A stretch of DNA of 64,000 bases from Dendrocalamus latiflorus (taxonomy: Eukaryota; Streptophyta; Magnoliopsida; Poales; Poaceae), in contig CM029664.1 in NCBI GenBank assembly GCA_017311315.1, forward strand, positions 27,644,554 through 27,708,553, given 5' to 3'. This document shows positions 10,964 through 22,100 of this stretch, piece by piece (within the stretch, counting starts at the first letter, position 1; each line of letters opens with the position of its first letter). Position numbers and translations under genes: made by a program. The notes beneath the pieces are model-generated. The model was given only the letters and a program-made list of their open reading frames with translations. It made no database searches and was not told the DNA's origin.

Positions 10964-12151
10964 CACTACTACAAAAGAGGCTATACTGGACGGCTACATC
11001 ACAGACGGTTCAAACGGAACCGTCTGTGATTAAACTGTCACAGACGGTTTATACTGGCAACCGTCTGTGATAGTTTCACAGACGGTTATTAACACGAACC
11101 GTCTGTGATAATTGAGACATCACAGACGGTTTGTATTAAGGACCGTCTGTGAACTTTCACAGAAGGTTCTTAATATGAACCGTCTATGATAATCTAGACA
11201 ACACAGACGGTTCGTGTTAATAACCGTCTGTGAAACTATCACAGACGGTTCTTAATACGAACCATCTGTGGTAAACTTGACAGACCGTTGTCGTATGAAC
11301 TACAGAAGCTAAACTAAGACGAGAGTCAAATTCAAGGCAATTTTATTGCAAAAGTGCAAAAAAAAGGGATTCCCATATTTGAATCTTCTGGCCTTCATAT
11401 GCTTCTTCGTCGACTTCTAGAGTTGGAGGATCAGCCGCTGTGTTCTCGAATGCCGTCAAGATTGTCCTTGCCCTCTCCACTTCCTCCTCAAGCCTGGACA
11501 AATCATTAGCATGTCCATAATCTCAAACAGGATGCCATGATAAACTTTCTCAGAATCGGCCGATTCTGCTTGATCGGTAAGGTTATCCATGTGTGTCTGC
11601 ACTGCTGCATGATCTTCCTCTGTTTTGCGCACATTGTAGAGAAGAACGAGGCTAAGGGCGGTTTCCCTATCCTGAGTGGCAACGAGACACCTCCGTCGAC
11701 GGTGGATAATGAGGTCCAGCTGACGGATGGAAGCGAGTCGAGGAAGGAGAGCAGGGCGTGAGCGGAGGAGCTGCTCCAGACGTAAATTGTTGGCCGCCTG
11801 TGTAAGGTTGCGTCCGAACAACTCATGATGGATAGATGAGAGGAAGGAGATCAAAAGAATTTTAGATGTCATTATTTAGAAATGTGGTGATGAAGAAAAT
11901 GAGGAGAGGACGTACAGTGTGTAGAAGAGCAGGATTAGGGCGCGCATATTTAAGCATTAACACAGACGGTTCGTATTCCAAACCGTCTCTGATATTAATA
12001 TCACAGACGATTTTTTGGTACTAACCGTCTATAATGTGAGTTATCACAGACGGCTACCAAGCTGTCTGTGATAACCACCTATTATCACTGACACATAAAC
12101 ACCTGTGATGATGGTTCTGAACCGTCTGTGATAGGACTGTCTGTAGCAGTG
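10964..12151. mobile_element. CACTA (En/Spm) nonautonomous transposon, CACTA-1
   Basis: The element starts CACTACTACAAAAGAGG and ends with the inverted CACTGCTACAGACAG. It is flanked by TAC at 10961-10963 and at 12152-12154, the 3-bp duplication expected for CACTA elements. Both subterminal regions (about 10995-11290 and 11960-12140) are dense arrays of acagacggtt facing aaccgtctgt, so each pair forms a small hairpin. It carries no recognisable transposase, only a short frame of unknown function on the minus strand. Confidence 0.9.
11456..11872 (-). CDS. Hypothetical 138-residue frame inside CACTA-1
   Basis: A minus-strand frame starts MTSKILLISFLSS and has an Arg- and Leu-rich, probably helical body. 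I recognise no domain, signal or catalytic motif. It is the only sizeable frame in the unique centre of the transposon. It may be cargo, the remnant of an exon, or chance. Similarity to other CACTA interiors would decide. Confidence 0.25.
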   Translation of the reverse strand: MTSKILLISFLSSIHHELFGRNLTQAANNLRLEQLLRSRPALLPRLASIRQLDLIIHRRRRCLVATQDRETALSLVLLYNVRKTEEDHAAVQTHMDNLTDQAESADSEKVYHGILFEIMDMLMICPGLRRKWRGQGQS

Positions 12152-12154
12152 TAC

Positions 12155-15100
12155 AAATTTGATGAGCTCTGGCCACTCTTCGGAAAGGGAAGACCTCTGA
12201 TGGGTTCTGGCTATGGTGGAAGGCTCTAGCACAAATTGGATACTCATGCAACGGCTTGGTTGGAGCTGACTATAGTGATGCCTGGAGAGAGGAGGAGGAA
12301 GTCCCATGGGAAAGGGGTGGGGCTCTGGCCGGTGAGCTATCGGAGGGGGGAGTGAGGAGTCGGGATGTATGTGGGGAGGTTGGGACATTTGGGGAAGAAG
12401 ATGTCGAAGGAGAAGATTGGATGGAGTGGTGTGTTGTTGTCTAGTGGACAATGCGAACAATGCAGAACTTCCATATCATATGTATGTATCGCAGTGATTT
12501 CCAAAAAACAATCTACTCTTAAGCTGGGAAGATTTCCACACACACCATGTTGTCTGCCTGTGTCCCCTTTCTCCATGACTCATGCTCTCAAATCTCGATC
12601 CATCTCTCATGACTTCATTGACAGCCACACTCGGCACAAGTACCGTCTCTATGCGCCTTTGCTTCAACACTCTCGCATTGTCTCTTCTCTTTATAGTTGT
12701 CACACTTGTTGATCCTAGCAAGAACCAACAAGGTGACACTGTCCCCAAGGTGGCAACAGTAATAGCTAGCATTACCGGCTTACCGCAAGGGAGAGTAGAT
12801 AGGTGCTCGCATGACCAATGCAAGGCTCAACTCAAGGCCATGCTAAAGTGGCTCGTGATGGAGGAGGTCTAGATCTGAGTGCATGAGGTAGCAATCAAGG
12901 TTGTAGTAGTCTCCATCACCCTCACCACAACACTGCCAGTGCTCCCTTGCCCACGCGTTGCCTCACTGACCTACAACAATGCAAATCAAGTTGTTGCGTC
13001 AAGGAACATCATTAGGCGTGGGTGTCGTGTGCACAACAGCAATCAACACTCCAATCCACATGGTCATGTGGATTATCCCCCTTCCAATTCCAAATAGTGG
13101 GAGCTATTTTCCCGAATGGGATGATTTCTCCATGGGATTGAGGGAAAATCCTATATACCGTGCGTGGCATATATCCACCTACCGCCCACTACCTATGCAT
13201 GGCACAAGACTAAAAATTTTCCTAGGAGACAATTTAGTAACGTTAGCTCCCATCAAAAGCAAATTCAAAAATTCAAAATTCCTATAGATAAGATCTTCAA
13301 AGAAAGATCCCATTCGCATATATTTGAAGCTATTTTTATTTGAGATTTGTTTCACTAATAGGTTTGAAATTGCTCACATTTGTCCTACCATTGGAACATT
13401 GCCAATTAATTGTTAGAACATCACCGATTGATTATTGGAATATTAAAACCAAATGCGTAGAATATTGGCACATTCTCCCGTAGAACTTAATACGTGGAAC
13501 AACGTCGATGAACTATTGGAATACCGAAACCAAACGTATGAAACATTTCATTTTAACTATAGGAATATCCAACTCCCACCCGGTCTATTTCCCATACCCA
13601 AATTCAAAATATACATGCTAGAATATTGTCCATGGACTACTAGAACATTAGTAATGTGTGGATCATTTTGTTTTATTTATTAGAACATATGCTATTGTTG
13701 GACCGATACCAAATATGAGGCTCAAGAGGAAGAGGCTGAGGCAGAAGCAACTCTCGACGATCAAGACCAAGTCAACTGTGATCAAGGCGAGTCAATACTT
13801 TGATCATATTAAACCTACATTTTCTACAAATTAATTCAGTTTTAAGTTATCAAATTATATGCTGTTATTTTTATGTACAAGTATATGATTGATTTCTGGT
13901 TATTAGTTATATACCCATTAATAAATTTGATAGCATTACACTTATTTGAAACACTTAAATATCTAAGCCTTGTCACCTTAGCAAAAATTAGAATGGTAAA
14001 ACTTTTGAAAATAAGTCCATAATATATGCCACTTCTTAGAATTGCTTAGATGATTGGGGCACCAAAATGCCCTAAGCATTACATTCAATTATGAGAAACT
14101 GATTTGAAAAGTCATGGTGAAAATGACTGGTGTATTTTGATATGACTATTTTATATTCCAAAAATCCCCAACTTGCTTAAATATCTGGGCGGATGGTTCG
14201 GGGGCTGGTGCAGTGGTGCACGAGAGTGTGGTTAATAGTAGAACCACTGAGATAACCCTAAGGACTGAATCTTGTCATGACCCCTTGTGTAAGACAAGTA
14301 CAACCACAAGTCTGTAAATTACAACTTGGCTTAGTAGATTTACTGGATTCTAAAAGTCATCTCATCGGTGGAGGAGGTGAGGTAGTGCAAGTGGCTGTCT
14401 GTGTGACAACTTGAATGGGACACTCGTTGAGGGTGAAGTTTACCACGGCGTGCTAGTTAGTGTGGGTAGTCCAGTTGCTAGCCACATAGGGGTAGAACAT
14501 CCCGTACAACTTATGGGACCCACCGCAAATGGGAGAAGCCCATATGGGTGAGATGATGGAAGGGGCGAGGTATTTGAAAACGTTACTGTGATGGTCCACT
14601 CAACCGCATGACTAAGGATTCGTGTGGGGCAATGAGCAGATTGTCTCTTGTGGGTAAAGTGTACCAACTCTGCAGAGTCAAAACTATTCGAATAGCCGTG
14701 CCCACGGTCAAGGGTGGACATGGGAACTTAACTAGATATAGTTCTATTTCCAAAAACTTTGTGGGTGGGATTGGAAGAAAATGGAGGGTAGTAGAAAGAC
14801 CTGATTTGTATTGCCCTAGGTATCGCCCTAGTGATAAGGTAAGCGGTTATGATGCTGAAAAGTTAGCATATGGTGCAGAAACCATGTAATGGTGGATGGT
14901 ATCTGGATCGCTATTATTATTGCATTCCTTCATACTTTATATATTTTAGTTCAAACTAGTAGGTTTTAGGAAATTTCTAAGTAACATATTCTAAAAGCAA
15001 TTGATGGCAAATAAAAAAACCCGAGCCTTCCCTTAATAAGCCAAGCATGTTATTTACTGCATCCTGTGTATTGGCTCACGGAGCACGGTGGATTTGTGCT

Positions 15101-15585
15101 CACCCTCGCATTACCAAAATCAGAAACAGGGACCCAAGACCACTATGCCTACAAGGAAACCCTTGCCGCAGATGGAGGAGCCAACGAAGGAAATTAGGAC
15201 GGCTTCTTCGATTTCAGGTCCTAGACAAGTAGACTTAATGGAGATTGTGTGCACATATATTATCTAAGTCTAGGTAATATATGTTGCACACATTTACCCC
15301 CTCAGTCGCTTGCCTGTGGATTATGGCCTTGCTTCTGCTTTTGCTTCCGCTATTGTCTTTTGTAATGTAAACATTTGGCATGTTCAACCCTTATGTAAAC
15401 TGTTGCCCGACGCGGTGTATTTTAAACTCTGAAATGTAATATTATGGTTTAGTATGTTTCATGCGATGTATGAGTTGATACAACCATGTACCTGTGAGCA
15501 CTATCTACTAAATTGTCATGACGATGGCTCCAACACTTGCTGTGTATTTTTAGTTTCAGAAAATGTTACACCGATAGCACGCAAG
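12155..15585. other. Intergenic, probable decayed LTR-retrotransposon non-coding sequence
   Basis: I see no convincing gene. Frames such as 12582-12872 (96 residues) have no recognised features. From about 13700 to 15530 the text resembles the long non-coding 3' region of grass Ty3/gypsy elements as I remember them (cacgagagtgtgg, ccccttgtgtaagacaagtac, cttttgtaatgtaaac), but I could not find LTR ends. An imperfect palindrome, acatatattatctaag facing ctaggtaatatatgt, lies at about 15254-15287. Confidence 0.35.
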
Positions 15586-15589
15586 TTGC

Positions 15590-15960
15590 TAAGAACCCTG
15601 TGAAAGTGAGAACTCATCGAAAGATTCTTTAGGTCTCATCTCAAACTTCTAATATTCCTTCTTGAACTTTGTTATGCACTTCCTTAATGGTTGTTGAACC
15701 CTCATATTAATCACATAGGGTTTGCCAAATGTTATGCACTGAACTGAGATGAGACACATGGTCAAACTCATTTCTGTTGAGTCCCTGAATCAGGAGGCTC
15801 CTTGCTTTGTTATTTGCCTCCACATCCAGAAGGTTTGCCCGAGTGATCTGATCATCGGCAAGAACAACATACGAAGTCTTGGGCCTAGATGTAGGTGGCC
15901 ATCCTCGCCTTCTAGCATGGGAAGTTGACCCCATCGAAGATGGGAGGTGTGGTGGAATAT
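15590..15960 (-). pseudogene. SIRE-type copia gag fragment
   Basis: The minus strand from 15934 reads ARRRGWPPT and then LLDVEANNKARSLLIQGLNRNEFDHVSHL in pieces that match, residue for residue in many places, the gag frame at 50409-51323 (MLDVEANAKARNIIIHGLS). The 5' part before it and the part after IWQTLCD (15590-15707) match the same gag only if stops and shifts are ignored. It is a dead gag start belonging to the LTR at 16032. Confidence 0.7.
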
Positions 15961-16031
15961 TTGTTTGATGACATGGCTCTAAGACTGATTAAGATCTATA
16001 AAAAAGAGCTTAACTGAACTTTCATACTACT

Positions 16032-18188
16032 TGTTGGACCAATGTCGGCAATCAGAATAGTGTGAATGACTGTGGAACCTTCTTTGTTCCCCAAGTAATC
16101 TAAATCTTCACTCAAATAACTATGAGAGTCATTAAGTTCATATTACACCTCCTACAAGAGAATAATGAAGATCCAGATTCAACAAGAAGCAACAACCAGG
16201 CTTTGCCTGCTTGACCGGTAGTACCGCCAACCTCACTACAGTATGGCTGCTGAGGTACTATCACCAACCACAGGTACTATTGCGTGCCCTATTCCCAAGA
16301 AGAAACCCTTTGAGACAAAACCAAATTTGAGAATTTTGATCAAAACAAGTCCAAATGCTACCAAATTTGTTATGGACCAATTTGAAAGAATTGCTTCTAG
16401 GTCATAATAACACTCTAAAACTTAAAAACCAAATTACTTCTTGCTCGTGAGAATCTCTAAGTCATGAGACTTTTCAAATCATCTCTCATGTGTCCTAGCA
16501 AGGTAATCTAGGCACATATTTGGGCTAAAAGGGGCATAATCACAAAATCACAAATTTTAGTCAAGACTACGTAAGAATCGGGTAATATCTTGATTCTTGT
16601 GATAGAAGTGATCTAGTTAGGTAAAGATTGATCCCAAAGATCTACTAATGCCTCTAACACATCATGGATCACAACAAGATCAAGAAAAGCACGAAAAGAA
16701 ACAACTCACCAAAGGCAAGAATAAGAACTCATGCAAAAAGAGATAGGAACACAAGGATTGCAAGAATTTGATCTATTACATGAAGAGAAATGATTCTTAT
16801 AGCTTGTTGGTTTACAAAAAACCCTCCACAAGTCTCACACTTACACTATGAAGGAGATGAAGAACTAGCCTAAGCCTAGAAAATCTCCTTACTTCTTTGC
16901 CAACCATAGAATTCCCCGCCCTCTATCTCATAGGCTAACCAGCCCCCATAGTAGGTCTAGATCTGCTAAGGAATGGGAAACCCGTCAACCCACAACACCG
17001 GGTTATTCACTCACACACACACACACACACACTTTCCAAAGCACTTACAACAATCAACCAACTCACACCCGAGTGTTTGATCCACTTCACACAAACAATC
17101 CTAGTCTAACCCTAAATCACTTCCCTTGCATCACCCACGTCACGGTTTTGATGTAGGTCTCAAGTTTGCTTTTAGATAGTTTTCCAAAATGCCCCCGACG
17201 AAGCTTCCAGACATATTCCCTTGACTCCGTTTTCATCTTGTCATGCAAACCACCATACACGCCACATGTAGTTTGATCAATGGCTTCGCTCTATTGGCAA
17301 GTCTCTCCCATTTTCGGTTCCCACCGAGTCAAGTCTCACTCGAACCGACGAAGCCAACTTGATGCAACATATTGCTCAAATTTTCCTTCAACCACATCTC
17401 TTGGCTTTGGCATGTGCCATGCTTGAGCCTAAGTACCTCACATGACCTCCTTGACCATTATGGACCTTGATCGCCCTGACCTAGTCCCAGTCACCCATCG
17501 TTGACTATAGTTGCCTCTAAGCTTTCCTGCATATCCAAAAATCAATAAATCATTTCTGGGTACAAGTTCTCCATAACTTGACCCACGTTAGCATAAATAT
17601 GCAACATGCAACGCAATACAATCATGACTGGAGTTCCAAGATCATCCCATGATCAAATCTTCCATTAGTCCCAATGTCCAAAACCTACTACCTTCAACCG
17701 GTATGACCGCACACCCTATGCTGGTCATATCGCTCTGGTAGTACCACTAACCGCTAGCCAGTACTATTGGTGCACACATATTTTCTGGTAACAAAGGAGT
17801 GATATGACCACTTACCAAGGCAGGCATTAACGCCCCGGTAATACCATCAACTAAGGCCTGGTCATTCTGTTCTGCCGATAGTACTGCGGTATTGCACTAG
17901 AACTACTGGACATGTCAAACGCAAAAGAGCTGAATACAACTCTAACTAGAAAATGGCTACTGCCATCTAATCTCGTTCGTACCACATTTATGGTAATACC
18001 GTGGCCCCCCATGCTGGTACTACCACTGCTGTAGTATCGCCGGCATCTGGTCGGTACTACCGTCCCAGGGCTGACAGCAACCTGAATTTCAAAAAATTGT
18101 AAACCCTTCATAAAACCTTATATTCAACTCAACCCAGCTATTAATTGTTCGTCACAAATTGATCTAGACCTACCCTAATGGTTTCTTA
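16032..18188 (-). repeat. SIRE-like LTR (about 2.16 kb)
   Basis: On plus it begins tgttggaccaatgtcggc and ends ...taatggtttctta. On minus it therefore starts TAAGAAACC, a variant of the TGAGAGACC start of the other family members here, and ends GGTCCAACA. A gggggagat purine tract precedes it on the minus strand. Its interior contains words such as ggtactac and ggtaccacc, like the LTR at 53390-55708. A (CA)n run lies inside at about 17009-17032. Confidence 0.65.
17009..17032. repeat. (CA)n microsatellite
   Basis: About 11-12 uninterrupted CA dinucleotides lie inside the SIRE-like LTR. This is likely a length-polymorphic site. Confidence 0.9.
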
Positions 18189-18430
18189 ATCTCCCCCTTG
18201 ATGAATACATTAACAACTACCTCAAAAATGCAAATGTGTTGATTTTTGGAAATAGGAGAGAGATTTTACAAAAACAAACTCTCATTGGTCTAGAATTGAG
18301 CACAAAGCAGGAATATAACCAAGAGAGCACTGAAATAGATTGATGGCAAAGGAAAGAGCAAGCTTTCATCAAAACAGTCAAATCTAAATAAACTTAGGAA
18401 TTTTGAAGAATTCTTACTCTAGGTCTAAAA

Positions 18431-19181
18431 TAATATGAAATGTTATATATGATCTTGATCATGACACGTAGTTGGTGACTTAGCTCCTCTAAGTTAGAGG
18501 AGCCGGATCCACCAGGAGGTGGGCGGAGTAGCACCACAAAATCTCCTCGTGGGAATATTACACTCGTAGCCAAACAAAAAGTCCTATTCTTTTCGGTTTA
18601 TGCCTTTCTCTGAATAAACAAACGAGATGACTTTTCCATCGTTTTTTTTGAAATGGCTTATCGGGACAACCTTTTTGAAGTGGCTTATCGGCATTCAGTC
18701 CGTTCGCACAAGCACTCGCTTTAAGGACAAAAAACCATCAGCTGGAACCATAAATCATCAGCCGCCGCCAAAAGGATAGGCCCAAAGCCTAATTTGGGCT
18801 CAACTTTCAGTAGGGATGACAGGTGGTCCATGTTTATGGATTTTAGTTGCAGTTTATGACTTTGGCTATTTGCGAGAGAGTACGAAAAGATAGAGACTCC
18901 TGTGCGATTTTGACTGATATAAATGAAGTCTCTGCAGTATGTACTATAATAAACTCGGAAATCTTATCTAAAAAGACACTGCATTAAAAAATTAGTTACG
19001 ATAGAAAGTATTTTTCTATAATCAAATGATTTTTAGAAGAAAAAAAAAAGAAGAGGCCATGCATATTCAGCCCATCATCCGAACCCTCTCGGTTAGACAG
19101 CGACCCATCCGCCACGCTCGGCTCGACCCGACTCGAACTAGAGTCCTCTTCGCTACCCCGCGAATCGGCCGCGACGCGAGA
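18431..19181 (+). other. Upstream region and 5' UTR of the BAH/TFIIS gene
   Basis: No separate gene is seen. A short palindrome (ctcctct-aagtt-agaggag, about 18484-18502) and a repeated phrase tggcttatcgg (about 18655 and 18682) are visible. No TATA box could be assigned with confidence. The last 155 bases are in frame with the CDS and include an upstream ATG at 19026. Confidence 0.45.
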
Positions 19182-22100
19182 ATGGGGAGGCGCCGCCGAT
19201 TCACGCAGCTCGCGTCCACCAGCGACGACGACGACGACGACAAGGCTGCCGCCGCGGCGCCCAAAACCACCAAGCCCACAGCCCCCGCCTCCTCGGGCTC
19301 CAAGAAGCAGCAGCAGCGCCGCCGCGTCGCCGCCGACGAGGACGAGGACGACATGGAGCTGGAGGAGGAGGAAGAGGACGAGAAGGACCTGGAGGAGATG
19401 AGGAGGAACGAGGAGGAGGAGAGGCGGGAGGAGACGCAGACCCGACGCCGCCGGGGCCGCAAGCCCAAGCGCCTCGCCGAGGAGAACGACGACGAGAAGA
19501 AGGCGGAAGCGGAGGAAGAGGAGGAGGAGGAGGAGGAGGAAGAGGAGCCCCGCGATGAGGAGAGCACGGAGGCTGTGCCCATCGGGGACCTCGTCAAAGT
19601 CACGGGCAAGGGGAAGAAACAGCGGAAGCACTACGCCTCCTTCGAGTACGAGGGCAACACCTTCGAGCTCGTAAGCCGCCGCCCTGCTACCCTTCTCCTT
19701 TGTGCTTAGGGTTTTTAGGTTTTTGGGAGGTTCAGAATTTCTGATGCTTTCCGATGGGGTGATTGTTGTGTATTTGTGCAGGAGGACCCGGTGCTGCTGA
19801 CGCCTGAGGTCGAGACCGAGAAGCCCTATGTCGCCATCATCAAGGTCTGTGATGACTGACCCAATGTTGCGATTTTTGAAGGTAGTGGTGCATTAACATG
19901 TATATATCTCGTATAGAAGATTGCCAGTTACATGATCAAATAGTAGTTTTATGCACTCAAATTTGGTGTCATCTTGTCCACATAGAGAAATGACAGAAAA
20001 TTTGTGTAATCAGATAATTAAGTTTTGCTAAGCTTGCTGAATCATTAGTAGTTTCTGTTAGCATGATAATTGAGTGAACAATGGTTTCTTGCTGATAAGT
20101 TTTGACATATTGCTGTCAATTGTTCAAATGAATTTCATAGTCTAAAACTCAACATATGCACTAGGCCCTTGGTTCTAGGATTGGTTTTGGCTGCAACAGT
20201 TACCTTTTGATGTTGTTTCCATTGTTGAACAACGCTTAGATGAACTGATGCTAGGCTTAGGCCATGATTTGTATCAACGGTTTCTTGTCAGGCCTACCTT
20301 TCATTCTATGATTGGAGCCATTGCCTATTTTGAGTTGTTGTGGAGCCAAAGTGCCCCATCTCTGTAGAGCTGCATGAATGTTTTTCTAATGTAATGATCC
20401 TTAGTTCTTTCCGTTATCTGTTCCTCCTTGCTGGCGTTTTCAATGATATATAACACGTTATTTTATTATCTTGGAACAGGATATTACAGAAAATGATGGG
20501 AGCTTATCGATAACTGGTCAATGGTTTTACAGGCCGGAAGAGGCTGAGAAAAAGGGTGGTGGGAACTGGAAAGCAAGTGACACACGGGAGCTATTTTATA
20601 GTTTTCATATTGATGATGTGCCAGCAGAGTCAGTTATGCACAAGTGTGTGGTCCATTTCATTCCTCAGCACAAGAAGATTCCCAGTCGGAAGGAACACCC
20701 GGGATTCATTGTCCAAAAGGTCTATGACACAGAGTCAAAGAAACTGTGGAACCTTACAGACAAGGACTATGAGGATAACAAGCAACATGAGGTTGATCTT
20801 CTTGTTAGGAAAACAATGGACCGTATTGGGGAGCTTCCTGATCTTGAACCTGGAGATATACCTGGTGACAACACTGATCAGTTCTCAACTAAACGAGGCC
20901 CACGGAAGAGACCTGTTAACCCTATAGATGTCTCAAGAGATGCTCCAACAGGCAAATCTGAGCAATTCATTAAAGCAGAGACACCTGGGAGTGATAAGCT
21001 AAAGAATTACGCCATCCTTGTCAGATATAAAGCAGTTACTGGTGATCAGTACCGTGATAGGTGGCTTGATAAATTTGTAGACACTATTCCACTAGCATCA
21101 AAGGAAAGTGCTGGGGCTTCTCATGCTGATCCTGGTAGTGCTGCCAAAAGTTCAACTAATGGTTCATCTGCAAAGGATACTAGTTCTTGTGTATGTCCCT
21201 TTTCCTTGTAAGGGGAATGGTTTAAATTCCCGCATGTCGAATTTATCTTCCACAGTTTGTTTCTCTTCTAGATCATAAATGAAGATGTTGATGTCGTTAA
21301 TCATGTTGTAGGATTTTTAGGTCCCATAACTTGTTGCACATGCAAATTATTATAGGGTCATGTTATAGGATTATTGGGTCACTGTACAAATTAACCTAGT
21401 CAAGCATGCATCACATAGTGGGCTGGAGTTGATTATCTTCTCACTGGCCAATGTTGCAGAGCTTGTTGGCTGCTAAGCTGATTCTTCTATTTGAGTGGCA
21501 TGAAAATTGCATATGCTCCTGAATTTTCCTACAATATTTAATATCAGCAGTTCAGCACAATTCAATGGTTATGTGGAGCCTTGGTAAACTATCTCCGTTT
21601 ACTTCCATAAGTTCTCTAAAGAAGTGACCTGGGGTGAGACTTACAGCATTGTTTATTATTCTGTTCTATGTGCAAACATAAAGATTAAAAAGAAAACATA
21701 TAACATCTGATAGCAGTTAGATGCTCTTAACAAGTTTTTGGTTTGAGATCTGGGCCTCTGAAGCATGCACTGTTAATAGTCTGTCAAGTAATATCCTCTT
21801 ATATCTGTCATTTGTCTCCCACTGTTCAGTATGATTTCTTTTACTACAATGCGTACTAATAACAGTTTATAAGTACCCAGCATATGCAGCAGTACAACTA
21901 AAAAACCAAAGGGGCTAGCATGCTGGTAATAGCCAATTTTTTGGTGCTTTTAATGTGAGGCTCTGGTTGAAATGGTTAATTTGGATAGTTTGAAGAAGGA
22001 TGAGCTAAAAAAATTGAAAAGACTTGATTGTGGTCCCTTTGCAGTGTGTTCACAAATTTAATGGTCTTTGAACTGCACATGGACTAAAAACTTTGGTTAA

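Larger units (their letters stand above)
15590..18430 (-). mobile_element. SIRE-like copia remnant: 3' spacer, LTR and gag start
   Basis: Read on the minus strand, this contains a non-coding spacer (18430-18201), a polypurine tract (complement of 18189-18200, AAGGGGGAGAT), an LTR (18188-16032), a primer-site region and a damaged gag start (15960-15590). A normal insertion has internal sequence on only one side of each LTR. Here both the PPT side and the PBS side are present, so this LTR is shared by two partial internal regions. Confidence 0.65.

Noticed and set aside
12582..12872. 96-residue plus-strand frame with a hydrophobic stretch
   Set aside because: Similar-length frames exist on the other strand and in other frames here. 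There is no domain, no splice structure and no conserved motif, so I did not call it a gene.
19026..19181. Upstream in-frame ATG of the BAH/TFIIS gene as the true start
   Set aside because: It would add 52 residues of unrelated basic sequence. The GRRRRFTQ start at 19182 fits the family better. It is not excluded without transcript data.
19067..19609. Minus-strand poly-Ser frame and another Leu-rich frame antisense to exon 1 of the BAH/TFIIS gene
   Set aside because: They are mirror frames of the acidic gag/gac codon run in the real exon. They have no start context or domain, and the sense strand has a complete gene model.
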